Assembly (NCBI GenBank): GCA_936440205.1
Contig: OW387145.1
Coordinates: 15,871,396 to 15,935,395, forward strand
Direction of reading: 5' to 3'
Length of the DNA: 64,000 bases
From: Lepidonotus clava
Lineage: Eukaryota; Annelida; Polychaeta; Phyllodocida; Polynoidae
Positions within the stretch are counted from its first letter, which is position 1. Every line of letters begins with the position of its first letter. This document shows positions 17,767 to 28,799 of this stretch, in pieces. The position numbers and the translations under genes were made by a program. Under the pieces are notes generated by a model that saw only the letters and a list, made by a program, of their open reading frames with translations, was not told the origin of the DNA and ran no database searches.

Positions 17767-20496
17767 TTACTTTACATAGTCGTTTAACCTTTCTGGAGGC
17801 TGTCTACTTCTATTACTTCTTCTCACTGCCTCTTGAACTCTAGCAGGTTGCTGAAGGTTAGGAAACTCAGCCTGAACTACTTCTGGTTGGTCTAAAGTGT
17901 CCATATATGTAAGACCAGAATCTTCTAGATCAATTTCTTTTTGCTGTGAAAGAAGATATGAACTTGATACTTTAGCTAGTTTTTCAACATTCCACTTTTT
18001 ACCATTTTCAAGAAGAATACATGAACCTTTAACATCTTTCACCTTTTGAGGTGAACCATATCTCACCTCCCCTTTATCGACATGACGAGGGTTACGAATT
18101 TTTACAAAGTCACCCGGTTTGATATCTGGGATTTTTACACCTTGTTTCTTATCGTGATAAATTTTGTACTTTGCTTGTTTTTCACGAACAAGTTTCTGAA
18201 CTTTTTTGAATTTGGAAGAGGATTTTGAACCCAAGTTATTCAATTTGGTTTTTGCTACTCGACCACGCATAAGTTCAAATGGGGGTTTTTCAGTCATAGA
18301 ATGGGGGGTTGTATGATACACAAAAAGTCTTTCTCTTGTAGCTTCGACGGGGTCTTCTTGTTGAAGGGTCGCGAGTTGTATACCCTCCTTGATCGTACGA
18401 TTCATCCGCTCTACAAGTCCATTGGCTTGCGGATGGTAGAGTGCAGAGTGGGTGTGAGTTATACCACACTCAGCGAAGAAGTCCTTGATTTGGTGTGACG
18501 TGAATTGCACACCGTTGTCCGTCACAATCTGGTCGGGGAATCCCTCACGCACAAACACTTTGCGGAGGAATTTGATGACACGGCACGTAGTGATGTCAGT
18601 TACAAACTCAACCTCGCACCACTTGGAGAAGTAGTCGACCAGAACGATGGCGTATTTACCGTTCATAGTCTTGAATGGACCCATGATGTCCATCGCAACT
18701 TTCTGCCACGGTCCTTCGGGTGGCGGAGTTAGAGTCAGTGGAGCTTGATAAGTCCTGTAGGGTTTGTCACTAGACGCACAAACGTGGCACTCGCGGACTA
18801 GGTGTTCGACTTGCCTGTCGAGTCCGGGCCACCAGTAGTGCTGTCTCAGCCGTCGTTTAACCAGAGTCATGCCGAAATGTCCTTCATGGGCAATGTTCAG
18901 GATACTAGAACGAAGAGACTCGGGTACGACTAACTGATCACTACGGTAAAGAAGTCCGTTCTTGATGGATAGTTCGTTGTTAATGTCGTATAAACCTTGT
19001 AGGTCACCTTGTAAAGATTTACGTAATGGCCACTGAGTATTCATAAAAGTATGGGCCATCTGCAGGGTTTTGTCCTCTTGCATAGCTTTTTGAAATTGTT
19101 GCGTAGAAATGGCACCGTTTGTAAGTGCCGACACCTCGGCGATGCACTCGTCGTCCTCAGTGTACCCGTCCTCGGGCACACGTTGTAGGGGTAACCGCGA
19201 CATGCAGTCGGCTGCGGTGTTGTTTACGCCGGGTATGTATTGTATGGCAAAATTATACTCTAATAAAAGAGTCGACCACTTGCTAATCCTTTGGCTGGTA
19301 CGATCACTTGCAAAGCCTTTTGTGGTCAAGATACTGGTAAGGGGCTTATGGTCGGTCCTGACCATGAATCGCCTGCCCCATAAGAAAGTACGTAAACGCT
19401 GGGTAGCCCAATGTACCGCGAGCATTTCTTTTTCGATAATGGAGTAGTTTTTCTCGGCGTCCGAGAGCGTACGCGATATAAAGATTATCGGTTGTTCGTT
19501 ACCGTTAGAAACTTGTGAGAGCACAGCTCCCAAGCCGTATTGGCTCGCATCTGTTGTAAGAATAGTTTCTATGTCTATGGACGAATTAAATGCGCTTAGG
19601 GTCGGACATTTCGCGATATCAGATTTAATACTGTCAAACGCTTTTTGCTGACCGTCTTCCCACTGGAAGTTCTCTTTCTCTTTCATAAGAGCGCGCAAGG
19701 GTGCAGCTTTGCTTGCAAAGTTCTTTACGAATTTCGACATGTATTCGCACAGTCCGAGAAACGATCGGAGTTGATCTTTGTTCTGTGGTGCCGGTGCGTC
19801 AACCACAGCTGTAACTAGGCTCTCCTTGGGCTTTATCCCGTCAGGGGTTACTGTATGACCCAGGTAGTCGACTGATGTTTGATTGAATTTGCATTTGTCC
19901 CGCTGGACAGTCAGTCCATTCTCCTTTAGCCTTTGGAGCACTGTATGGAGCAGTCTATCGTGCTCTTCCTGGTCTTTGGCGTGGATAAGTATATCGTCTT
20001 GAAAGTACGACACGCCTTTCACGTCCTTGAAAATCTTATGCATCATGCGTTGAAATACAGAGGATGCGGATGCAAGACCAAAAGGTATCCGTGTATAACG
20101 GAATAGTCCTTCTGTAGTTATGAAAGCAGTTATATCCTTTGACTCCTCAGTCAGTGGAATCTGGTGATAAGCCGAACTCAGGTCAATAGTAGTGAAGACC
20201 TTTGCATTCTCCAGTGTAGATAACATTTTGTGTATGTTCGGCATGGGGTAACGCTCAACGACAATTTTCGAATTAACGTCACGAAGATCGACACATATTC
20301 GTACGCGGCCATCTGCCTTATGGGCAACAACGATCGGCGATACCCACTCTGATGCCTCGTCCCTACTCCTAGTCTGTGGAGGGGGCACCTGTCCAGCTGG
20401 GGTCAAGGCTAAGTGCAGCCGACCAGTCAAATGGCCCGTTATGGCGGCCGGTGTCGGAATCCTGGCGGTACGGCAATCCCACCACAAACACAACAA
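17767..20496 (-). CDS. Pol region of the Ty3/Gypsy element (fossil)
   Basis: A 909-codon open frame. Domains in order are reverse transcriptase (from about residue 50), RNase H (about 310-430), the zinc-binding start of integrase (about 535-580), the integrase core (about 600-760) and a basic C-terminal tail. This order is that of Ty3/Gypsy pol. The product would copy the element's RNA and insert the DNA copy. No gag or protease precedes it, so the element is counted as incomplete. Confidence 0.9.
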   Translation of the reverse strand: MLCLWWDCRTARIPTPAAITGHLTGRLHLALTPAGQVPPPQTRSRDEASEWVSPIVVAHKADGRVRICVDLRDVNSKIVVERYPMPNIHKMLSTLENAKVFTTIDLSSAYHQIPLTEESKDITAFITTEGLFRYTRIPFGLASASSVFQRMMHKIFKDVKGVSYFQDDILIHAKDQEEHDRLLHTVLQRLKENGLTVQRDKCKFNQTSVDYLGHTVTPDGIKPKESLVTAVVDAPAPQNKDQLRSFLGLCEYMSKFVKNFASKAAPLRALMKEKENFQWEDGQQKAFDSIKSDIAKCPTLSAFNSSIDIETILTTDASQYGLGAVLSQVSNGNEQPIIFISRTLSDAEKNYSIIEKEMLAVHWATQRLRTFLWGRRFMVRTDHKPLTSILTTKGFASDRTSQRISKWSTLLLEYNFAIQYIPGVNNTAADCMSRLPLQRVPEDGYTEDDECIAEVSALTNGAISTQQFQKAMQEDKTLQMAHTFMNTQWPLRKSLQGDLQGLYDINNELSIKNGLLYRSDQLVVPESLRSSILNIAHEGHFGMTLVKRRLRQHYWWPGLDRQVEHLVRECHVCASSDKPYRTYQAPLTLTPPPEGPWQKVAMDIMGPFKTMNGKYAIVLVDYFSKWCEVEFVTDITTCRVIKFLRKVFVREGFPDQIVTDNGVQFTSHQIKDFFAECGITHTHSALYHPQANGLVERMNRTIKEGIQLATLQQEDPVEATRERLFVYHTTPHSMTEKPPFELMRGRVAKTKLNNLGSKSSSKFKKVQKLVREKQAKYKIYHDKKQGVKIPDIKPGDFVKIRNPRHVDKGEVRYGSPQKVKDVKGSCILLENGKKWNVEKLAKVSSSYLLSQQKEIDLEDSGLTYMDTLDQPEVVQAEFPNLQQPARVQEAVRRSNRSRQPPERLNDYVK

Positions 20497-20500
20497 CAGC

Positions 20501-22214
20501 CCTCCTCAACTGTCACTGACAAGCAATAGTTGATTGCAAATTAAGCAGGTCACGAAGCATTGTCAATTGGTGTCATTTTCCAGCTGTCAAAAACAAGATT
20601 TCATGACGTTCTTCAATGGTAGAATTTGTCACGAAAATCGTGATAGGGAAGTTTCAATTTATTCTAACCTTTAACTAGTTTATTACATAGTTGCTCGATG
20701 GTGGAAATTAATTTACTCCTTGATACAATATTATGTTTGACATGAATATATGAAGCATGTTCATGGGGGAGAACATTTACGAAATTATTTCTTCATGAAA
20801 AGTCTAACCCCTCCCGGCCACTTCCTCGGCAGGAAAAGGCGATTATAATATACAAAATTATAAAAACGTAGCAAACATACTGATTTATGTAAATCTACAA
20901 TTTACAAAATGTGAAAGAAGACACTGTACTATGCATGCCAAGACTCCTATTCTTGACATCACTGTCATCTGGTACATTGTAGGTTTCCTGACTAGAGGTC
21001 TGTGTAGCCCTGTATCGTGTATAGGACCAGGGGCCAGTGAACAGATTGTTAGTTACTGGTATATATGACCCCGGGGCGAAGGTTTGTACATGTGTGATTT
21101 ATGAACATAATTATGGGAGGAGGTCGGCCAGGCGTTTCTCCCAATCAGAAGTATAGGTGTCGTTATTTGCGAGTATACTATCATAATATTATATTGTACA
21201 GGCCTGAGACTATGTAGCATTGGCAGGGTTCTGCTGCTGTTCTGTACCTAAAGATAGCCCTGCTACGTGAGATTTGGCAAACTTATTCTGTACATGTACA
21301 ATGCGAAAAAGAATGATGAAACACAAATATGCGATCTAGTCAAGGAATGCTCCCATCCTACATTAGGTTCATTAAGAGGTTGGCCAAAATATATATTTCA
21401 CACATTTGTCTCCACAACTGAAGCTATATTGGAATAGGCCCAAGTGGCTTTATTTCTTTACACCAAGTACTGCTTTAGTGCAATGGCTTTATAACGTTGA
21501 TAAGTTGAATAATTCTAACTAATCAAAATGTTATAGAGCTGGAGCAAAGGGCTGGATTAAGGGCCTATCTGATATTGTTTCCTGTGGGAACATGTATACA
21601 ATTGCCATGATTTTGCAGTCATATTTTGTCATAGATTAACATTTTGATGGAAACTTGAATTAGGTTATCATAATGTGACAACTAGCGGCTATTATAGACA
21701 GTAGAATGGTTCGAATGTTGGTGCAATTCAGATACATGATACATTGGCATGTTTGAAGGAAAAACTCTTTATAACTATTGGATTATGAACAGATGTTACA
21801 ATTTCCCTCTAAACATAAATTTCATTTGAATGAGGGATGTATGTACAAGTCCCTAATTTAACCAAAAACTTCCGATAAAAGAGCTAGGAATAAGATCATT
21901 TTAAGAATTAAGCTTCGTATATACTCAACCATGCTTTTACAAACGTTTTAGGAGACTAGATGACGAGATGGCCATTACATTAACAGAAGTTGTCATCCAC
22001 ATATGAATATATATAATTATATATAATAGGGGCTACCAAAGGGAAGTCTTCCAGTACATCGATGTACATGTGCATGTCTATGTAACCTTACTATGTCATC
22101 TAAATGACCTCCGGTAATCTCGATTCCTCCCATTTATAAATTTGAGAGGAACTGTAGTAGGCGTGGTGGGATTATTGCTGACTTTGCCACCCCCAGTTGA
22201 CGGCGCCCACTAGC
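20501..22214. other. Spacer without recognisable features
   Basis: AT-rich, with no coding pattern or clear repeat. It ends in the CTAT target duplication (22215-22218) of the next element. Confidence 0.55.
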
Positions 22215-22218
22215 CTAT

Positions 22219-23018
22219 TGTGGCGATCCTCGCCGGCCCACGGCGACCGGGTCGAGCTGCAGCAGGCGGCGGGCGGCGGAGGTCGGACGGCCGGGGGCGG
22301 ACCGCGCAGCCCGTCTCGGAGGCTTACTCTGGCCCGTGCTCGTCGACCGGATGGACGGTCTGTGCAAGCCAATCAGAGGGCTCCTTTTCTGACCAATGGG
22401 GAGCCAGCTTTCCCTCCTGAATGGACCAATCAGAGCAGGGTGCTCTCTACCGGGTCTGTGCTCTGGTATTATATAGTGGACACTGAGGGGCAGAGTTTAG
22501 ACTGGTTTTGTCTCACTGTGGTGTTATAGCCTGGTTGGCTGGTATAGGGTTTTGACCTGAGAAGGTAACCCTGGTTTGTTTGTGAGACTTTGTGGTGGCC
22601 TGTGTTGCTCATGTCCTTTTAGACTGAGAAGTTATACCTAGTTCTTTTTAAGAATAGGTGAATTTGATGGTTTGCCCCACAAGTTTTGTAGAGTTTTCCC
22701 CTAAAGCAGACTTGGTATTTAGCCTTTTTATTAAAAGGAATTTGCCTTTTTGTCAAAGGGTATTTTGTGAACTTTATTCTGTAACCTAGTATTTTATATT
22801 GTGGTTCAGAACTTTATTCTAGAAACATTGTCAGATATTTGTAAACCATTTTGTATTTGGTCTGTTTATTTACTTGAAGTATTATTGTAACAAAAGAGTT
22901 ATCTAAATAAACTTTATTTAACCTAAAAGTTGCATTGTTTGGTCATTTGTCAACAACCGCCAATCCCTGTGATTGCCTGGGTCTTTTTCCCCAGTAACGT
23001 AGCCCGGGGAGCGCTACA
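22219..23018 (+). repeat. 5' LTR (800 bp)
   Basis: The first third is very GC-rich. It is followed by three CCAAT-type boxes (within about 22370-22435), a TATA-like TATTATATAG near 22470, and an AATAAA about 100 bases before the end. This is a plausible U3-R-U5 layout with its own RNA polymerase II promoter. Confidence 0.93.
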
Positions 23019-23023
23019 GTTTT

Positions 23024-23040
23024 TGGTGCCTGTGACCAGG
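23024..23040 (+). other. Primer-binding site of the LTR element
   Basis: TGGTGCC and the following ten bases lie five bases after the LTR. A site beginning TGG complements a tRNA 3' CCA end. The tRNA used cannot be named from the sequence alone. Confidence 0.6.
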
Positions 23041-23524
23041 ATTGGTAACGTTGTGACATGACCAGTGATATTTAGAATTTGAAGTTAAACACAACGAGAA
23101 GGCATTATTTGTTCAGAACTTTGTTTTTCTGGCTCGAAGGTTAGTCTTTGCTAACTAGTTTCCTAGGGATCACGATGGATTTCCTGAACATGAGTTTTAT
23201 TTGGCTGTTGGTGCTTTTGAGTTTAATTAGTCATGCTGGTGGCTTGCCTAATAATATTGATATGCAGGGAGATGGTGTTTTACCCTCCTGCTTTGACAGT
23301 GGCTGGAGCACACCTTCCTCTGTCAGTGTTGACAACCATTTTTTCTGGTGCTGGGTCACAGAATGGCACAGCTGGCCCAGATGACCATGGAATAAGGCAT
23401 GTGGATTCTCCCATGGCCTATGATACACATGATGATGACTTTTGCTGTGTGCTTGAGAGGTGGAATCAGAGAGCTGGTTCCTGTGGAAAGAGGGACTTTT
23501 TGATGTGAAAAGTTGTTCTCCCTG

Positions 23525-23835
23525 TGTTTCAGGGTGAGCTTTGATTATTTTTGGAGTTGTGAGCTAGTTGAAAGCTCTTGATTTGCAGTTTCAGGTGGAT
23601 ACCAGATAGTTTTAGATGTGAGCTAGTTGAAAGCTCTTGATTTGTATAATTTCAGGTGGATTCCTGATAGTTTTAGTTATGAGCTAGGTGAAAGCTCGGT
23701 TTCTGTAGTTTCAAGTGGATTTGTGGTTATTTTGAGATGTGAGCTGTTGTTTCAGGGGGACTCCTGATTTTGGTTGAGTTGAGCTAGGTGAAAGCTCTTA
23801 TGTCCTATGGTTTCAGGTAGATTCCTGATTGTGAA
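23525..23835 (+). repeat. Internal array 1 of the LTR element (about five 60-70-bp units)
   Basis: Units share GAGCTAG(T/G)TGAAAGCTC followed by TTTCAGGTGGATTCCTGAT. They differ by substitutions and small gaps, so this array is older than the insertion itself. Confidence 0.8.
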
Positions 23836-23907
23836 TGAAGTATGAGTGAGTGAAGGCACATTGCCAGTGGGTTGCTGGTTATGTATTGTTGAGAGTACGT
23901 TGTTTTG

Positions 23908-23969
23908 ATAGGAAAGTAACCTAGGGAAGGTGAAATCATAGGAAAGTAACCTAGGGAAAGGTGAAATCT
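23908..23969 (+). repeat. Internal 31-bp tandem duplication
   Basis: GGAAAGTAACCTAGGGAA and the following bases occur twice in a row. Confidence 0.85.
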
Positions 23970-24194
23970 ATCAGATTTGGTATTGTGGAAGGCAGATATT
24001 TAAGGTGGAGTTCCTTAATATTGTTTTCAAAAGATGTGTTTTGATGACTGTGAGATTTGGTTTGAGAGGACTTATTAAAGGAATGATGTGCCCTTACAAA
24101 AGGTGCTCAGATGTGAAATGGTTTGCTTTAAAGAGTTGTGCCTAGAATTTCGAACAGTGGGTCTGTTGTCTAGGTAGCTCACGTGACCTGTAGG

Positions 24195-24640
24195 GACAGT
24201 TAGTTTTTCATAACCAGATTGGAGAGGGGAGTGACCCCTTGAGCTGGACCAGGACTGACAGGGGTACTGTTCGCTGGTAAGCTCACATGTCCTGGAGATT
24301 CTGGCGAGGTGATTCACTACCCAGGATGGAGGAGGGCTGCGTTACCCTCAAGCTGGATTCCAGATAACAGGGGTACTGTTGCTGGGAGGCTTGCATGCAT
24401 ATTCTGGAGGGATTGATGTGTGATTCATTACCTAGGATGGAGAGGGCAGTTACCCTCAAGCTGTATTCCAGATTTACAACAGGGGTACTGTTGCTGGTAG
24501 GCTTATATGCATGTTCTCTGGAGGTTCTGGCGAGGTGATTCACTACCCAGGATGGAGAGGGATTTGCCCTCTAAGCTGGATTCCAGATTTACAATAGCGG
24601 TTTGTTGCTGGGAGGCTTGCATGTTCTGATGGACTGGTTG
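24195..24640 (+). repeat. Internal array 2 of the LTR element (about four 110-125-bp units)
   Basis: Units share GATGGAGAGGG, CAAGCTGGATTCCAGAT, GGGGTACTGTTGCTGG and GGCTTGCATG. No long frame crosses the array. Confidence 0.8.
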
Positions 24641-25229
24641 ATGATGTGCTGTTTGATCTGAAGGGGGAATTGCCCTTTAAGTCTGATCAGGAGGAATTGG
24701 CAGGTGGACTGTCACCTGAGAAGCTTACTTGTTCAGAACAAGCAGTTTGTTTGCTGTTAAACAGTGGTTCGCGTAGCTCATTGTTACGTTTGTAGTTCAC
24801 TGAGTAGTGAGAGATGGGAAGATGTAAGGTCAGTGTGTTGGGTGACCAACCTTGCTTGAAGCAGGTTTTGGGATCCCTCTGGCAGGCTGATAACCTTGAA
24901 ATCCCTGTGTGTAATATCTACCTTGGATATTGATCCTGGAAGTGCTGAATTTTGCTTTTGGAGATTTTGGTTTGGGAGAGATGTGTTGTCTGGAGATGTG
25001 CTGTCAGAACGCTGTGACCATGGGCGAAGCTGGCATTGTGGCCGGCACTCACCAGGACTTTGACAGGAGCTCAAAGGAGGAAGATTAGGGACAGTCTGAT
25101 CAACTTAAGGACATAAGGATATAGAATTTCACCAAAAAGACTTATTTAGCAAGGAGAATTTTTGTAGTTCTGTACTGAACTTGTGAAACAGTGTACAGTT
25201 TATGTATTTTAATACTGTTCGTGTATTTT

Positions 25230-25340
25230 ATACTGTCATGTATTTTGTACTGTACTGTTCCATGTTCCATGTATTTTGTACTGTACTGTTCCATGTTCTA
25301 TGTATTTTGTACTGTATTTTATGTATTTTTGCACTGTTTT
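25230..25340 (+). repeat. Internal array 3, short TATGTATTTTGTACTGTACT repeats
   Basis: Three or more imperfect copies of about 31 bases lie just before the purine tract and 3' LTR. Confidence 0.75.
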
Positions 25341-25394
25341 ATACTGTTTTCTTTGGTAACAATGCGAGGGCGCATTGGTCCAAGGAGGGGGGTG

Positions 25395-26194
25395 TGTGGC
25401 GATCCTCGCCGGCCCACGGCGACCGGGTCGAGCTGCAGCAGGCGGCGGGCGGCGGAGGTCGGACGGCCGGGGGCGGACCGCGCAGCCCGTCTCGGAGGCT
25501 TACTCTGGCCCGTGCTCGTCGACCGGATGGACGGTCTGTGCAAGCCAATCAGAGGGCTCCTTTTCTGACCAATGGGGAGCCAGCTTTCCCTCCTGAATGG
25601 ACCAATCAGAGCAGGGTGCTCTCTACCGGGTCTGTGCTCTGGTATTATATAGTGGACACTGAGGGGCAGAGTTTAGACTGGTTTTGTCTCACTGTGGTGT
25701 TATAGCCTGGTTGGCTGGTATAGGGTTTTGACCTGAGAAGGTAACCCTGGTTTGTTTGTGAGACTTTGTGGTGGCCTGTGTTGCTCATGTCCTTTTAGAC
25801 TGAGAAGTTATACCTAGTTCTTTTTAAGAATAGGTGAATTTGATGGTTTGCCCCACAAGTTTTGTAGAGTTTTCCCCTAAAGCAGACTTGGTATTTAGCC
25901 TTTTTATTAAAAGGAATTTGCCTTTTTGTCAAAGGGTATTTTGTGAACTTTATTCTGTAACCTAGTATTTTATATTGTGGTTCAGAACTTTATTCTAGAA
26001 ACATTGTCAGATATTTGTAAACCATTTTGTATTTGGTCTGTTTATTTACTTGAAGTATTATTGTAACAAAAGAGTTATCTAAATAAACTTTATTTAACCT
26101 AAAAGTTGCATTGTTTGGTCATTTGTCAACAACCGCCAATCCCTGTGATTGCCTGGGTCTTTTTCCCCAGTAACGTAGCCCGGGGAGCGCTACA
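25395..26194 (+). repeat. 3' LTR (800 bp)
   Basis: It has the same length and, by eye, the same sequence as the 5' LTR. A CTAT duplication follows immediately. Confidence 0.93.
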
Positions 26195-26198
26195 CTAT

Positions 26199-28101
26199 TA
26201 CTATTAGTGATAGCATTGCCTGCCGGACTCAATACGGTACCACCTCTGGATTAAGGCAGTGGCCTCTGATATATATATACTGTAAGAGTGTATATAGACT
26301 ATGAACGTCGATATTGGAAAGGCATTAATAAACCGTGCTTATTTGGGTCCTCTTTGCGGTGCATCGCATGCAATTGCTAAGCCTGATTGCCCGGAGAAGA
26401 GTCTGTAAAATGCTGTATAGAGGACATAAATGTGAGCCTTGAGCAACATTTCAAGGCGTAACGTGACAGCCCCCCGTTTGACGTGTGATGCGAGCACACA
26501 GGTCTGGGTAAAGGCGGGGAGCGGCAGGAGAAAGGCCCGGCCCCAGTCACCAGGTACATCAACAGGTAGCAGGGTGCTGAGCCCGCTCCCCACCTCCTGC
26601 TCCCCACCGCTCGCTGGCCCGCCGCCAGCCGCCACATCCATACCACCGTTAGCACCAATCAGAGACACACAGTTTCCAAATCAGTGTGCCACATACATGG
26701 AACTTATTATTCCCATCCCTGGGTAACGACCAGTGGGTGTTTTATATGGGCACCATCAGCGACCCCAGCTCCCTTTGTAGCCGCTGTGATACCCCACTCC
26801 CCTCCTGCCGCAACCCACCACAAAGAGCTGCTCAGGGCGTTGTTTTCTATACACTCAGCTAATAAACAAAGATACTTTGTATCAATTATTTGTATAATAA
26901 TTATCTTGTCATGGATCTAGAATTTTTGTGAGGGCATTAAGGTTTTAACAGCACTCCGACATAAAGCGTGCTGTAAAAACGTTATCTTATCGTACAGTTC
27001 TATGGTTATACAAAGGACTCAGTAGATAGCTGATTATAACTCTTTTGTTGTACTTATTTTTGCATTAACTTTCTATCTATATTACATATGATGTAACTCT
27101 GTCTACAGCAGATTAATGTATGTTGGCATATATATTACGGAGAATAATAAACAAGCATGAAAAATTAATATGATAAAGAGTGAAACTATGCGGATCGAGA
27201 GAAAGAGAGGATTGTGTTGCCCACCATCACTTGTATAACAAATGCTCGGCTCTATCGGCAACAATTTCACAGTGCTAGGATTTGATATGGCCTACACATT
27301 CTACTCCTGTTCGGCCTCAGTACGCGATGTTCTCCCAACGTCAGTTGCAGCGGACACCATGTAGGGCATTGGAACGCTCTCAACACTTATCACACTATAC
27401 TGCACACACATCTTATGAGGAAGCTTTGATTGTATAAGTCTATTTTTAAAACGGTTCGTATATGTATATCAACTCCTCATATACAGCGTATGAGTCAAGT
27501 ATCATTGATGCTAAAAAAAAAAAAATTCTTTTATTTATACAGACAAAAAATAAGTTTACATGAAACTTGTCTCATTCTTTTGCCTGTGAGATAAAATCAA
27601 TAACCATTGTAATACACTTATACAGGTTATGTGTATATCTTGATGCTATAGAAAACAATTAGGCCTTTTAACGCATGAACTTCCGGATTTAGAGGGGAGC
27701 GCAGATTTTAAATATATGGATCCGCCCCGGGAACGTGTGTACCAACCCTTTTTGGGGCCCCTTTGGATCATTATCGTACCCCCTTTCAGCAGTTCAGTCT
27801 CCTTGCAAACTTCATGCATCTATAATATTATAGAGAGGCCTATCCATACTGATATTTGGGGGTGGAGAGATCTACTTTTACATGTGTAATCCGTGATGTC
27901 CATATATGCACAGGGAGGTGGGCATGCATGTCCCTGAGTTTTTAATCCAATTGGGAATGTGTAGGCCTATAAGGGAACTCTTTTCTTTAGTTGAACAAAA
28001 CTATCTCGTTTATACTTACTTGAATAATTGAAATTGTGTGAAAATGCAAGGAGATAAATGCAGAAAAGGCAGCGCCCAATGCGGGGCTGACCCCCGGTTC
28101 C
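26199..28101. other. Spacer without recognisable genes
   Basis: No coding pattern. A fragment resembling the short CAGGG...GCGG transposon family (GGATTTAGAGGGG ... GGATCCGCCCC) is visible at about 27682-27730, and a shorter one near 26911-26935. Confidence 0.45.
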
Positions 28102-28791
28102 TGCCCCTGGTGAAGCGTGCAGTGCCCCCTGGTGGAGCGTGCAGTGCCCCTGGTGGAGCGTGCAGTGCTCCCTGGTGGAGCATGGAGAGCCTCCTGGTGA
28201 AGCGTGCAGTGTTCCCCTGGTGAAGCGTGCAGTGTTCCCCTGGTGGAGCGTGCAGTGCCCCTGGTGGAGCATGCAGTGCCCCCTGGTGGAGCATGGAGAG
28301 CCCCCTGGTGAAGCGTGCAGTGTTCCCCTGGTGGGGCGTGCAGTGTTCCCCTACTGGAGCGTGCAGTGCCCCCTGGTGGAGCGTGCAGTGCCCCCTGGTG
28401 GAGCGTGCAGTGCCCCTGGTGGAGCGTGCAGTGCCCCCCTGGTGGAGCGTGCAGCGCCCCCTGGTGGAGCGTGCAGTGCCCCTGGTGGAGCGTGCAGTGC
28501 CCCCTAGTGGAGCATGGAGAGCCCCCTGGTGAAGCGTGCAGTGTTCCCCTGGTGGAGCGTGCAGTGTTCCCCTAGTGGAGCGTGCAGTGCCCCCTGTTGG
28601 AGCGTGCAGTGCCCCCTGGTGGAGCGTGCAGTGCCCCCCTGGTGGAGCGTGCAGTGCCCCCCTGGTGGAGCGTGCAGTGCCCCTGGTCGAGCGTGCAGTG
28701 CCCCCCTGGTGGAGTGTACAGTGCCCCCTGGTGGAGCGCGCAATGCCCCCTGGTGGAGCGTGCAGTGTCCCCTGGTGGAGCGTGCAGTGCG
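28102..28791 (+). repeat. Minisatellite of about 31 units of 21-23 bp, CTCF-like core
   Basis: The unit reads GCCCCCTGGTGGAGCGTGCA plus GT, repeated about 31 times with small length changes in the C run. About a dozen units keep CCCCCTGGTGG exactly; its complement CCACCAGGGGG fits the CTCF core. One unit reads CAGCGCCCCCTGGTGGA (28452-28468), close to the full motif. Variant units (CATGGAGA, GTGAAGC, GTTCCCCTGG) recur in the same order near 28175, 28290 and 28510, showing a higher-order repeat of about 220 bases between the last two. The long frames on both strands are translations of the repeat. Confidence 0.95.
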
Positions 28792-28799
28792 GGCGCCTG

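Larger units (their letters stand above)
17419..20496 (-). mobile_element. Incomplete Ty3/Gypsy LTR retrotransposon (fossil)
   Basis: An LTR element in minus orientation. Read 5' to 3' on the minus strand, it shows a pol region (20496 down to 17767), a polypurine tract (17619-17607) and one 3' LTR (17606-17419). I find no second LTR, gag or protease, so the element is incomplete at its 5' side; the pol frame itself is long and open. The family is assigned from the order reverse transcriptase, RNase H, integrase. The long open frame suggests a fairly young insertion. It sits in the spacer between the RNF gene and the LTR element at 22219. Confidence 0.88.
22219..26194 (+). mobile_element. Young non-autonomous LTR retrotransposon, 3976 bp
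   Basis: Two direct repeats of 800 bp (22219-23018 and 25395-26194) begin TGTGG and end CTACA. They flank a 2376-bp interior and are themselves flanked by a 4-bp duplication, CTAT (22215-22218 and 26195-26198). A primer-binding-like TGGTGCC starts five bases after the left LTR, and a G-rich purine tract precedes the right LTR (about 25381-25394). By eye I find no difference between the LTRs, so the insertion is recent. The interior has no recognisable gag, protease or pol. It is made largely of repeat arrays, so the element looks structurally whole but would need proteins from a relative. It resembles the LARD/TRIM class of non-autonomous LTR elements. It has no visible relation to the Gypsy element at 17419. 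Confidence 0.93.

Noticed and set aside
22197-22529. 110-codon frame at the LTR start, repeated at 25202-25705
   Set aside because: It lies in the GC-rich LTR and is duplicated only because the LTR is.
23148-23384. Short frame with a signal-peptide-like hydrophobic start inside the LTR element
   Set aside because: 78 codons, no recognised domain, and no sign that it is more than chance in a non-autonomous element.
27682-27730. Third CAG..GCGG element
   Set aside because: The outer ends are missing and no flanking duplication is seen; noted only as a fragment.
28102-28791. CRISPR-like array
   Set aside because: Units are contiguous with no unique spacers, and the host is an animal.
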